A stretch of DNA of 64,000 bases. Origin: Ktedonosporobacter rubrisoli. GTDB lineage: Bacteria > Chloroflexota > Ktedonobacteria > Ktedonobacterales > Ktedonobacteraceae. Positions 1 through 8,153 of the stretch are shown one piece after another. Where the stretch lies: contig NZ_CP035758.1 of assembly GCF_004208415.1 (NCBI RefSeq), forward strand, positions 9,052,001 to 9,116,000, given 5' to 3'. Made by a program: the position numbers and the translations under genes. The notes below the pieces were generated by a model. That model was given only the letters and a program-made list of their open reading frames with translations. It was not told the DNA's origin and searched no databases. The stretch's first letter is position 1; each line of letters begins with the position of its first letter.

Positions 1-103
1 GAATATCGCCTTTTTTAATTTCATCGCCGGCCTTTTTGAGCCAGCGCGTAATTGTCCCCTCTTGCATGGTATCGCTGAGCCGGGGCATAGTGATTTCAGG
101 CAT
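1..103 (-). CDS. pdhC: Dihydrolipoamide acyltransferase (E2) of a 2-oxoacid dehydrogenase complex, N-terminal fragment
   Basis: Only the first 34 codons lie in the window; the gene runs off the left edge. The protein starts MPEITMPRLSDTMQEG and continues to WLKKAGDEIKKGD, which is the start of a lipoyl domain as found at the N-terminus of E2 subunits. The lipoylated lysine itself would lie beyond the edge. The start codon at 101-103 has an AAGGAG ribosome-binding site six bases upstream. It is the third gene of an operon read E1alpha, E1beta, E2, so it should carry acetyl groups from E1 to CoA. Which 2-oxoacid is used cannot be told from this fragment. Confidence 0.9.
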   Translation of the reverse strand, partial: MPEITMPRLSDTMQEGTITRWLKKAGDEIKKGDI

Positions 104-175
104 CTTGATCTCCTTTACGCGTTATGAATGCGTAGAATACACTCCATCAGGATAGCGCTAGTCGAATAGATACGG

Positions 176-1171
176 CTAGGCGCTTCTCCTGCGACGGGGG
201 GCGAGATCGTTGATCGCCTCTATAAGCTGTTGGGCGCCAGTGAGTGCTGCCTGCTCAAGAGGTTTGGAGTAGGGAAGCGGCACTTCAACGCTTGCCACAC
301 GTTTGATCGGTGTATCCAGATCGTCGAAAGCTTCTTCTTGCAGTGTGGCGGCAATCTCTGCCCCGATACCATAAGAACGCCAGTCTCCCTCAAAGACAAT
401 GGCCCGGTTGGTTTTCTTGATTGAGTTGATGAGGGTCTCATGATCGAGAGGCCGTAATGAGCGAATATCGACTACCTCAATGCTCAACTGCTTCTCTTTC
501 TCCATTCGGCGCGCAACCTCCATGGCGATAGCTGTCATGCGCGAGTAGCTAATCACCGTCAGGTCGGTGCCTTCTCTTACAACCTGTGCTTTCCCAAAGG
601 GGATAGTATAGTCGCCATCGGGTACCTCGCCTTTGATGTTATAGAGTCCGAGGTTTTCAAGGAAAAGGACTGGGTTGTTGTCGCGAATGGCTGTGCGCAA
701 GAGGCCCTTGGCATCGGCCGGGGTCGAGGGAGCGACAACCTTAAGGCCTGGAATATGAGCAAACCAGACTTCAAGATTCTGGGAGTGAGTAGCTGAAAGC
801 TGCTGGCCGCCACCTCCGGGCGTACGAATAACCATGGGAATGGGGCATTGGCCGCCAAACATATAGAAGATTTTGGCCGCATGGTTTACAATTTCATCCA
901 TCGCCAGGGCGATGAAGTTGATAGTCATAATCTCTACTACGGGACGCAGGCCAAGCATTGCGGCTCCTGTCGCCAGGCCTACAAACCCGTTTTCTGCAAT
1001 AGGCGTATCCACTATGCGGCGCGGGCCGAACTCTTTGAGCAAGCCCGCAGTTATTTTATATGATCCTTCAAACTGGCCGATTTCTTCGCCGATTAAGAAT
1101 ACATTCTCATCGCGCAGCAATTCTTCGCGCAGTGTATCGTGGAGCGCCTGTCTAAAAGTGATCTCTGCCAT
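176..1171 (-). CDS. pdhB: Pyruvate dehydrogenase E1 component, beta subunit
   Basis: 331 residues, the usual length for the beta subunit of the heterotetrameric E1 of the pyruvate (or related 2-oxoacid) dehydrogenase complex. The N-terminal half has the transketolase-like pyrimidine-binding fold: EITFRQALHDTLREE, the GEEIGQFEGSYKIT segment, and DTPIAENGFVGLATGAA, which carries the Glu that activates thiamine diphosphate. The C-terminal transketolase domain (from about residue 195) begins near DLTVISYSRMTAIAMEVA. An AGGAAG site precedes the ATG. It lies 40 bp after the alpha subunit and 72 bp before E2. The partner set points to pyruvate or branched-chain oxoacids; pyruvate is preferred because no branched-chain genes adjoin it. 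Confidence 0.94.
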   Translation of the reverse strand: MAEITFRQALHDTLREELLRDENVFLIGEEIGQFEGSYKITAGLLKEFGPRRIVDTPIAENGFVGLATGAAMLGLRPVVEIMTINFIALAMDEIVNHAAKIFYMFGGQCPIPMVIRTPGGGGQQLSATHSQNLEVWFAHIPGLKVVAPSTPADAKGLLRTAIRDNNPVLFLENLGLYNIKGEVPDGDYTIPFGKAQVVREGTDLTVISYSRMTAIAMEVARRMEKEKQLSIEVVDIRSLRPLDHETLINSIKKTNRAIVFEGDWRSYGIGAEIAATLQEEAFDDLDTPIKRVASVEVPLPYSKPLEQAALTGAQQLIEAINDLAPRRRRSA

Positions 1172-1211
1172 ACGTTTTTCTTCCTAGAATGTAGTGCTTG
1201 TTTGCGGCACT

Positions 1212-2243
1212 TTATGCGTAGATGTAGTCCATCAAGGTATCTACCGAAGGGAATGGGCTCTCTTCCGCAAACTTGACTGCCTCTTCGACTTCTTGCTGCA
1301 CTTGCTCCTCAATTTTTTGTAGCCCCTCGTCGTCGATCAGATCGGCAGCCTTCAGGCGATCTGCGAAGGCGTGAATGGGGTCCTGCGCGCGTGCCTTTTG
1401 TACTTCTTCTGGGTTGCGATAGCGATCCGGGTCGACTACCGAATGACCTCGGAAACGATAGCTAACGGCTTCGATGAGGCTGGGCTCGTGTTGCTCGCGG
1501 GCAAATTTGGCAGCCTCACGTACAGCATCACGTACGGCTAGAACGTCATTGCCATCTACACGCACGCTGCGCATATCATAGGCGCAAGCTTTGCGGTAAA
1601 GCTCTCCCACAGCCGATCCCTGCTCAACAGAGAGGGCCATACCATACTGATTGTTGACGACGAAGTAAACAATGGGCAAGTGATAGATTTTGGCAAGATT
1701 GAGCGATTCATGGAATGGTCCACCATTGGTTGTGCCATCCCCCATCTGACATGCCACCACCTCATGTCCACCTCTGTAAGAGACGGCGAAGGCGGCTCCC
1801 GTGGCCAGGGGTAGCTGGCCTCCAACAATTCCGTAGCCTCCCATAAAGCGGCGCTCAAGGTCGAAGAGGTGCATTGAGCCACCTCGTCCGCGCGAACAGC
1901 CTGTTTCTTTGCCAAACAGCTCGGCCATGACTACCGAGGCTGAGATGCCGCGATGAAGCGCATAGCCGTGTTCTCGGTAGTTGGTATAGATATAATCGTC
2001 AGATTCAAAGCCATTGCAAAAGCCAACAACTGTCGCTTCTTCACCCAGATTGAGATGGCAATAGCCCCCTATTCGGGCCTTGGTATACATCTCGCCCGCT
2101 TTTTCTTCGAAGCGGCGCACGAGTAACATTTGATAGTAATAGTGTAGCAAGGTCTTTTTGTCTTCGGTCGCTGGAAGTGTAGCTGTGCCTTGCTTGTTCT
2201 TGGAAGCGGCTCGATATGCCTGCTTGTGTTGCTCCGTGTTCAT
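1212..2243 (-). CDS. pdhA: Pyruvate dehydrogenase E1 component, alpha subunit
   Basis: 343 residues from the ATG at 2241-2243. This start is preferred over an in-frame ATG at 2270 because it has an AGGAG five bases upstream, while the longer start has no recognisable site. The thiamine-diphosphate motif is clear: GDGTTNGGPFHESL followed about 25 residues on by VVNNQYG. The alpha-subunit signatures GGSMHLF and FRGHSVVDPDRYR (phosphorylation-loop region in relatives) are present. The protein decarboxylates the 2-oxoacid and passes the acyl group to the lipoyl arm of E2. First gene of the E1alpha-E1beta-E2 operon. Confidence 0.95.
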   Translation of the reverse strand: MNTEQHKQAYRAASKNKQGTATLPATEDKKTLLHYYYQMLLVRRFEEKAGEMYTKARIGGYCHLNLGEEATVVGFCNGFESDDYIYTNYREHGYALHRGISASVVMAELFGKETGCSRGRGGSMHLFDLERRFMGGYGIVGGQLPLATGAAFAVSYRGGHEVVACQMGDGTTNGGPFHESLNLAKIYHLPIVYFVVNNQYGMALSVEQGSAVGELYRKACAYDMRSVRVDGNDVLAVRDAVREAAKFAREQHEPSLIEAVSYRFRGHSVVDPDRYRNPEEVQKARAQDPIHAFADRLKAADLIDDEGLQKIEEQVQQEVEEAVKFAEESPFPSVDTLMDYIYA

Positions 2244-2307
2244 GACGGCTCCTGGTCTTTGCTCGACCATTTACTATAGATTTTTTTGAGACTTTTCTGC
2301 CCGCTTA

Positions 2308-2334
2308 AGTATAGCACATCTTGTTGAAATGCAA
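2308..2334 (-). promoter_or_regulatory. Possible promoter of the pyruvate dehydrogenase operon
   Basis: On the minus strand TTGCAT (2329-2334) and TATACT (2308-2313) are separated by 15 bp, 65 bp upstream of the E1alpha start. The spacing is shorter than the ideal 17 bp, so this is tentative. The rest of the gap between 2335 and 2639 is AT-rich and shows no gene. Confidence 0.4.
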
Positions 2335-2639
2335 CCCAGGGAGCTGTTGTAGGGCTTCAGTTCTTGTGTTTTGCTTGAAATTACGCTGCTTCTAGCTATG
2401 TCTGTAAGTGTATTATACTACACCCTGCTAGCAGTAGCTTATATGTCCCATGATCTCTCTATGTGACCATCTTTAAGCTTACCTCGTGATATAGTTATGT
2501 TTATGCGATTAATTTGCATAAATGGAAGTGATTAGTAGCGGCTTGCAGAGTGAGAATATTATAAAAGAAATGGTAGCATCAAGGGCCACAAGCATCTGAT
2601 GCTAGCTGGTGGCTGGTTGAGGTGCGCTAGATTGATCCT

Positions 2640-2694
2640 TGCTAGATAAGTTGATTATTCAGGTGCAGCGCTGTATCCTGCTAGATAAGTTGAT
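2640..2694. repeat. Two 16-bp direct repeats just upstream of the acyltransferase
   Basis: The 16-mer TGCTAGATAAGTTGAT occurs at 2640-2655 and again at 2679-2694, start to start 39 bp. The second copy ends six bases before the TTG start of the acyltransferase. The position suggests a regulator-binding pair or a local duplication; no known operator is recognised. Confidence 0.6.
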
Positions 2695-2699
2695 CCTGG

Positions 2700-3965
2700 T
2701 TGTCTATTCTTAAAAATACAACGCAGAAGAATACTATTGCCGTGCTGGATGGGGTACGCGCGTTTGCTTGCCTTAGCGTGCTCTTCTATCACATTAACTA
2801 TCTGGCCTGGCATGCCCATGTATTCACTTCTAACGTAGGGCCGTTAACCTTCTCCGTAGCTATGGTTGGTTGGTCCGGGGTGACCCTTTTCTTCGTTCTG
2901 TCGGGGTTCTTGCTCTTTATGCCTTACGCCAGGGCGATTCTGTTCGATGCTCCCTGGCCCTCGATGCGGGTGTTCTACTTGCGCCGCATGTTACGTATTA
3001 TCCCTGGCTATTATGTCTCGCTATTTCTGCTGATCTTGTTGCTGAATCCTCAATATTTGCAGCCTGCTCATTGGGGACATGTTGGCTTGTTTCTCACCTT
3101 TTTGATGGATTCCTTTCACGAGACCTATCAGCAAATCAATGGTCCATTCTGGACGCTGGCCGTGGAATGGCAGTTCTATATGCTTTTGCCCTTCCTGGCT
3201 CTTGCCTTCCGCTTTATTGCCAGGCGCGGCACGCGGCGTAAGCGCCTCTTCCTGCTGCTAGGCTGTCTGGGTGGGCTGATCATCTGGGGCTTGTTGACGC
3301 GTTACTGGGGTCGCTCATTTGAGTTGCATCCCGATCAGCCAAGGTTGCTACCTCAACCTCTCCACGATGCGGCTATGATTGTTTTGTATGGGGTGAGTGG
3401 CAAATATCTTGAAGATTTTGCGGTAGGGATGCTGGTTTGTGTTGGCTTTATTCTTTCACAGCATCCAGCCACAAGGCAAAGAATAACCGCAACCTTGGGA
3501 CGCTATAGTCCCTGGCTCTGGCGCATTGGTGTGCTCTGGCTGTTTTTTCTCACTATCTGGAACAATTTTCCCTTTGCACCTCTCCTTGACCCCTTCATTG
3601 GGGCGCATAACTGGCTCGTCGAGCTAGCCTTTGCCTCTGGTTTTGGTTTGTGCATAACGGCTATTCTCTTTGGACCTACGGAACTGAAGAAGCCTTTTGC
3701 CTGGGGGCCGGCGCGCTGGATAGGGCTGATCTCCTACAGTTTGTATATCTGGCACTTGCCGATTCTCGTGAGCTTTACCAATTATATAGTCCCTCTGCTG
3801 CAAGGCTGGCAACATAGCTGGATCTATGGTCTCTACTTTTTGTGCGCTGCCCTTGTGGTGATCCCATTTTCCTATCTATTCTTCCGCTATGTTGAGATGC
3901 CAGGCATAAATCTTGCCAATAAGACGAGGCGGAAGCAGGTTGTCGTTGAAAAGCAAGCAGCGTGA
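2700..3965 (+). CDS. Acyltransferase family 3 integral membrane protein
   Basis: 421 residues. The protein has the family signature near the N-terminus (VLDGVRAFACLSVLFYHI, with the active-site-like His in the first helix), then about ten hydrophobic helices and the LSGFLLFMPY and FWTLAVEWQFYMLLP segments typical of acyltransferase 3 proteins. These enzymes O-acylate sugars, cell-wall polymers or exported secondary metabolites at the membrane; the substrate here cannot be predicted. The frame opens with TTG at 2700 and no strong ribosome-binding site; no ATG lies near, so the start is uncertain by a few codons. It stands alone, followed by a terminator. Confidence 0.88.
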   Translation: MSILKNTTQKNTIAVLDGVRAFACLSVLFYHINYLAWHAHVFTSNVGPLTFSVAMVGWSGVTLFFVLSGFLLFMPYARAILFDAPWPSMRVFYLRRMLRIIPGYYVSLFLLILLLNPQYLQPAHWGHVGLFLTFLMDSFHETYQQINGPFWTLAVEWQFYMLLPFLALAFRFIARRGTRRKRLFLLLGCLGGLIIWGLLTRYWGRSFELHPDQPRLLPQPLHDAAMIVLYGVSGKYLEDFAVGMLVCVGFILSQHPATRQRITATLGRYSPWLWRIGVLWLFFLTIWNNFPFAPLLDPFIGAHNWLVELAFASGFGLCITAILFGPTELKKPFAWGPARWIGLISYSLYIWHLPILVSFTNYIVPLLQGWQHSWIYGLYFLCAALVVIPFSYLFFRYVEMPGINLANKTRRKQVVVEKQAA

Positions 3966-3986
3966 ACTGATTAGCCCATGAAGAGA

Positions 3987-4027
3987 GCTGTCAAGCGCCC
4001 AATAGCCTTGACAGCGCGCTCCTTTTT
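3987..4027 (+). terminator. Rho-independent terminator after the acyltransferase
   Basis: GCTGTCAAG (3987-3995) pairs with CTTGACAGC (4007-4015), loop 11 nt, followed shortly by a run of six T at 4022-4027. It lies 22 bp after the acyltransferase stop. Confidence 0.75.
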
Positions 4028-4158
4028 TGGAAATACTCTAATTACATATAATTTGAGGATGGAGCAGCATTTTGCCGCTCTGAGTGATCTATGTGGGTGA
4101 GCATGAGGGCTCTATGCTTCTGTTTAAGCGATGCGTATAAGGAGCGCTGAAAGCTTTT

Positions 4159-4884
4159 ATGGCCATTCTTATTTTGCAGCATGTAGAGGGAGATCATCCC
4201 GGCCTGCTAGGTGAGATGTTGCAAAGCTATCACCTGCCTTATCAGGTTGTGAAGGTTGATGCTGAGCCTTTGCCAGACCGGCTTGATTACGAAGCGCTTA
4301 TTGTCCTTGGTGGGCCTCAATCGGCGGCTGATAACCAGACTCCCTCTATTCTTCAGGAAAAGGCACTGATTGGCGAGGCTCTTGCGCGCGATATCCCCTA
4401 TCTGGGTCTCTGTCTTGGTGGTCAGTTGTTGGCAGCTGTTTGTGGGGCTGAGATCAGTCAGGGCACGGTTACTGAGATTGGCTTTTATGAGGTGCAACTT
4501 ACCGAGGAAGGGTTGCGCGATCCACTCTTTTGCGCGTTTCCCGACCGAAGTCACCAGGTATTTCACTGGCATCACGATACTTTTGAGCTTCCTGCCGGGG
4601 CTGTCCTTCTGGAACGAGGTGCTACTGTAGCATCGCAGAGCTTTCGTTATGGAGCTCGGGCATACGGTTTCCAGTATCATATGGAGCTCACAGCCGCCAT
4701 GGTGCCGAACTGGCTCGACGTCCATCCTGAGCGTGAGCAAGCGCTGCGTCTGCTAGGGGAAGGATACCAGCGCATAAGGGATGGGCTTCCCACGCGCTAT
4801 CCTCTCTATGCCAGGCATACGGCATTACTATTTGACAATTTTCTCACTATTTGTGGTTTGCGCACTCAGGATGAGCACAAATAG
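4159..4884 (+). CDS. Class I glutamine amidotransferase (GMP synthase-like GATase1 domain)
   Basis: 241 residues, a stand-alone GATase1 domain. The nucleophile elbow GLCLGGQLLA puts the catalytic Cys at about residue 85, and GFQYHMELT supplies the His and Glu of the triad at about residues 173-176. LGGPQSA is the typical oxyanion-side loop. Proteins of this kind resemble the glutaminase part of GuaA but lack the ATP-pyrophosphatase domain; several act as hydrolases of gamma-glutamyl compounds, and the true substrate here is unknown. The downstream LLM oxidoreductase begins 30 bp later, so the two are probably co-transcribed. Confidence 0.85.
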   Translation: MAILILQHVEGDHPGLLGEMLQSYHLPYQVVKVDAEPLPDRLDYEALIVLGGPQSAADNQTPSILQEKALIGEALARDIPYLGLCLGGQLLAAVCGAEISQGTVTEIGFYEVQLTEEGLRDPLFCAFPDRSHQVFHWHHDTFELPAGAVLLERGATVASQSFRYGARAYGFQYHMELTAAMVPNWLDVHPEREQALRLLGEGYQRIRDGLPTRYPLYARHTALLFDNFLTICGLRTQDEHK

Positions 4885-4914
4885 GCTTTGCAAGGAAGGC
4901 GGAACTTAGCTATC

Positions 4915-5865
4915 ATGGGAACTCAACTACCTTTTCGCTTTGGTATTTTCTCGCACAATACCTCGCCTTCGCCCGAAAGGCTCAGGAGTCAGGCGCGCCT
5001 GGCTGAGGATCTGGGCTACTCAACCTTTCTCGTCCCCGATCACCTTGGCGACCAGTTTGCTCCTGCGCTGGCTTTGCTCCAGGCCGCCCAGGCCACGACC
5101 ACACTGCATATCGGCAGCTTTGTGTTTGCCAACGATTTTCGCCATCCCCTTCTGCTCGCTAAAGAGGCTGCCACTCTTGACGCTTTCTCCAATGGGCGCT
5201 TTGAATTTGGCCTGGGGGCAGGTTGGATGCGCTCGGAGTATGAGCAGATAGGGCTCTCTTTTGAGGCTCCCAGTGTACGTATAGAGCGCATGGGCGAAGC
5301 TCTGCGTTTGATCAAGGACTTTTTCACCCGGGATGAACTAAGCTTCAGCGGCTCGTACTATACAGTTAAGGCTCTGCCTTGCCTTCCCAGAGTTGTGCAG
5401 GCTCCACATCCGCCGATCTATGTTGGGGGAAGTGGGAAGCGCATGCTCACTTTGGCGGCTCAGGAGGCCACCTGCGTTGGCTTGATCCCCCGCGTTCGCT
5501 ATGCGCGACGGGGAGGGCATATGAATGACGTTCTAGATGTTGAAGATGCCTCAGCAGCGGCTACCAAACAGAAGCTTGGCTGGATACGGGAAGCGGCCGG
5601 AGCACGTTTTGATGAGCTAGAGCTGAACATTGTTCTGATGGATGTGCGTATCACAGAGCATAAGCAGCAGGCTCTGCAAGAATATATGGAGCGCTATGCG
5701 CTAAGCGAGGAGGAGCTAGAAAAGTGCTCCTTCCTGCTGATAGGAGATAAAGAAGAGGTAATTGATAAGGTTAAGTTTATTCGAGAGGAGTATGGCGTTA
5801 CTTACTTTGTGGCCTGGGAAGAACATATCCAACAGCTGGCCCCAGTTGTCGCGCAGCTATCTTGA
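4915..5865 (+). CDS. LLM-class (luciferase-like) F420-dependent oxidoreductase
   Basis: 316 residues from the ATG at 4915; a TTG nine codons upstream is in frame but less likely. The sequence FGIFSHN at the start, FLVPDHLGD, LHIGSFVFANDFRHPLLLAKEAATLD and FGLGAGWMRSEYEQIG follow the TIM-barrel pattern of bacterial luciferase-like enzymes, and the family (TIGR03621-like) normally uses coenzyme F420 or FMN. The substrate is not evident. It follows the glutamine amidotransferase closely on the same strand. A GGCGGA about 11 bases upstream could serve as the ribosome-binding site. Confidence 0.85.
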   Translation: MGTQLPFRFGIFSHNTSPSPERLRSQARLAEDLGYSTFLVPDHLGDQFAPALALLQAAQATTTLHIGSFVFANDFRHPLLLAKEAATLDAFSNGRFEFGLGAGWMRSEYEQIGLSFEAPSVRIERMGEALRLIKDFFTRDELSFSGSYYTVKALPCLPRVVQAPHPPIYVGGSGKRMLTLAAQEATCVGLIPRVRYARRGGHMNDVLDVEDASAAATKQKLGWIREAAGARFDELELNIVLMDVRITEHKQQALQEYMERYALSEEELEKCSFLLIGDKEEVIDKVKFIREEYGVTYFVAWEEHIQQLAPVVAQLS

Positions 5866-5902
5866 GCTTCTGCGAAAAGCCCATGTAGCGCAAAAAGCCA
5901 GG

Positions 5903-5926
5903 ACGCAGGAGCTACGGCTCCTGCGT
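5903..5926. terminator. Bidirectional hairpin terminator
   Basis: ACGCAGGAGC (5903-5912) and GCTCCTGCGT (5917-5926) form a perfect 10-bp stem closed by a TACG tetraloop. It lies between the convergent LLM oxidoreductase and quinone oxidoreductase genes. There is no strong T-run on either side. Confidence 0.65.
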
Positions 5927-5937
5927 GGCAAGCGGGT

Positions 5938-6927
5938 CTAGTTTTGCTTGTCGTCGAGCAGAAGTACGATTTTGCCCTTTACCTTGCGCTGTATAATCTC
6001 GTTAAGTGCATCAGTAGCGCGAGCTAATGGATAGGTGGCAGAGATATAAGGCCTGATCTTGCCCGTTGCTAACCAGCCAAGCAGCTCTTGTACGTAGACC
6101 TGGTTAAGCTCTGGCTCGCGCTGAGTAAAGTCACCCCAGAACACCCCTATAATTGAGCAACCTTTCAATAAAGTCAGATTTAAGGGGATGCGTGGAATGC
6201 TGCCTGCGGCAAAGCCAACGACCAGGTAGCGGCCCTTCCAGGCCATACCTCGTAAGGCTGCTTCCGCGTACTCGCCTCCAATGGGATCATAAATAACATC
6301 AACCCCATTGCCTGCGGTAAGTGCCTTGATCCGTTCTTTGAGATTCTCTGTACTATAGTTAATAGTCTCATCCGCGCCATATTGTTTACATAGCGCCAGC
6401 TTCTCATCTGTTGAGGCTGCGGCTATAATGCGCGCTCCTAAGAGCTTGCCAATTTCTATGGCGGCAATCCCGACTCCGCCTGCAGCCCCAAGAACCAGCA
6501 GGGTCTCGCCTGACTTGAGCTGCCCCCGATCTTTCAAGGCATACTGGGTCGTGCCGTAGGTCATGACAGCAGTTGAAGCGGTAGCAAAGTCGATATTTTG
6601 CGGAAGTCTGACGAGCTGTTCAGCCTGGGCCAGCACTTCTTCGGCAAAGCCACCCCAGATCGTAAACGCTGCCACGCGGTCGCCAACTCTTACGTTTGTG
6701 ACACCTTCACCAATTTCTTTAACAATACCCGCGAACTCGCTGCCTGGTGAGAAGGGAAAGGCCGGCTTGAACTGATATTTGCCCTGAATAATTAGCGTGT
6801 CGGGAAAGCTGACAGAGCATGCTTTGACGCTAATGGCTACCTGTCCTTTGCCGGGCCTGGGAGATGCAACTTCTTCAAGTACCAACTTCTCTGGTGGCCC
6901 GAATTCTTTACATAGCATTGCCTTCAT
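5938..6927 (-). CDS. NADPH:quinone oxidoreductase-like protein (zinc-free MDR family)
   Basis: 329 residues. A GroES-like N-terminal domain (KACSVSFPDTLIIQGKYQ, PGSEFAGIVKEIG, VGDRVAAF) is followed by a Rossmann domain with LVLGAAGGVGIAAIEIGK at about residues 144-161, the NADPH-binding loop of quinone oxidoreductases and crotonase-type reductases. The structural-zinc cysteines of alcohol dehydrogenases are absent. It reduces quinones or enoyl/enone substrates; the substrate cannot be specified. It is monocistronic and convergent with the LLM oxidoreductase. Confidence 0.9.
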   Translation of the reverse strand: MKAMLCKEFGPPEKLVLEEVASPRPGKGQVAISVKACSVSFPDTLIIQGKYQFKPAFPFSPGSEFAGIVKEIGEGVTNVRVGDRVAAFTIWGGFAEEVLAQAEQLVRLPQNIDFATASTAVMTYGTTQYALKDRGQLKSGETLLVLGAAGGVGIAAIEIGKLLGARIIAAASTDEKLALCKQYGADETINYSTENLKERIKALTAGNGVDVIYDPIGGEYAEAALRGMAWKGRYLVVGFAAGSIPRIPLNLTLLKGCSIIGVFWGDFTQREPELNQVYVQELLGWLATGKIRPYISATYPLARATDALNEIIQRKVKGKIVLLLDDKQN

Positions 6928-7516
6928 CAGGCTACATCCTCCTGGGTGACTGTTTTGTCTGGTCGATAGCTGCTGCTCTCCTCCTATGGAGAGCTAATTC
7001 TGTTCTGCATTATAGCAGAAAGCAGACTCTCTCTGTTCGGCCCGTTTCAGCTGGCAAGGGAGGCGAAAAAAGTATGCGCCATGTCACAGAGAACCGATGA
7101 TTTTGCGAAATCTTTGCGCCGTTTCCCTTTGCTCAGCAACAACTCACAGCGCACGGATCTCGCTTCATTTTGGAAATAGGGCAGGGCAGACCAAACTAGA
7201 TGTACCGACAGCTCACCGCATTACTAAGTTTATGCCTATGGAGCAGGGCCATTTACTTCTCGCACGAGTGGGGTCTAGTGGGCAGCTGCTCGCTTGCGGG
7301 GCACGCCGCGATCTAGCGGATTGATCCGCTTAACTTCTTCCTTTCGGATGGCTGAGTGGGGCAAAAGCAGGAAAATTACATAGCCGAGCCTATGGAGCGT
7401 ATAGGCTGTACAAGAGAGGAAAGGCTAGCTTCCTGAAAAGTTGTGGTAAGATGAGCATTGGAAAATAGCAGCGGCTTATCAGCTCGCAGCGTAGGCTAAG
7501 AAGAAGAGGAGAATGT
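6928..7516. other. 589-bp intergenic region without a supported gene
   Basis: This gap separates the divergent quinone oxidoreductase and methyltransferase. Short open frames on the plus strand around 6864-7324 lack family resemblance and good ribosome-binding sites. I see no tRNA, repeat or clear promoter pair. Confidence 0.5.
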
Positions 7517-8143
7517 ATGGACCCTAAACAAATTGTCGCACATGGCTTTGATCAGATCGCCGAAAAATATGTGCAATGGTCACAGCATACCCGTGTTGAA
7601 GAGAGGCAGAAATACACTTCCCTGGTTATAGAGACACTGCCACAGGGAGCCAGCGTGCTGGATCTTGGCTGCGGTATTGGTGTGCCTACCACTCGTGAAC
7701 TGGCGAAACATTTTGCGGTGACTGGCGTTGATATTTCGCCCCACGAGATTGAACTGGCCCGCCACAATGTTCCAGAGGCCACCTTTATACATGCGGACAT
7801 TGGGGCGCTCAAACTTGCGTCTGCAAGCTTTGATGCAGTTGTCGCCTTCTACTCGCTCTTTTGTATACCACGTGACGAGCATGCCCAGATTTTACAAAAC
7901 ATTGCCAGTTGGCTCCGTCCGGGCGGTTATCTGTTTGCGGCGATGGGAAGCCAGGCGTTAGAAGCGCATATCGAGCCGGAGTGGTTGGGAGTCCCGATGT
8001 ATTGGAGCTGTTTCGAGAGCGCGACGAATCAGCGCCTGGTCGCAGACGCTGGTCTGCAAGTGCTGCAAGCTACTGAGGAGACGGATATGGAGGATGGCGT
8101 GCCTATAACCTTCTTATGGATCGTGGCCCAGAAACCAGCTTAG
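7517..8143 (+). CDS. Class I SAM-dependent methyltransferase
   Basis: 208 residues with a standard Rossmann methyltransferase order: motif I VLDLGCGIGVPTT at about residues 46-58, acidic motif II VTGVDISPHEIELA, motif III FIHADI and motif IV FDAVVAFYSLFCIP, then WLRPGGYLFAAMG. It belongs to the broad methyltransferase domain 11/25 group; the substrate is unknown. A GGAG site seven bases ahead of the ATG fixes the start. It stands alone and converges on the Ser/Thr kinase gene ten bases away. Confidence 0.9.
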   Translation: MDPKQIVAHGFDQIAEKYVQWSQHTRVEERQKYTSLVIETLPQGASVLDLGCGIGVPTTRELAKHFAVTGVDISPHEIELARHNVPEATFIHADIGALKLASASFDAVVAFYSLFCIPRDEHAQILQNIASWLRPGGYLFAAMGSQALEAHIEPEWLGVPMYWSCFESATNQRLVADAGLQVLQATEETDMEDGVPITFLWIVAQKPA

Positions 8144-8153
8144 ACAGGTTTTG

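Noticed and set aside
6864..7324. Two short plus-strand open frames of 78 and 75 codons
   Set aside because: One overlaps the quinone oxidoreductase start region, neither has a family pattern or good ribosome-binding site.
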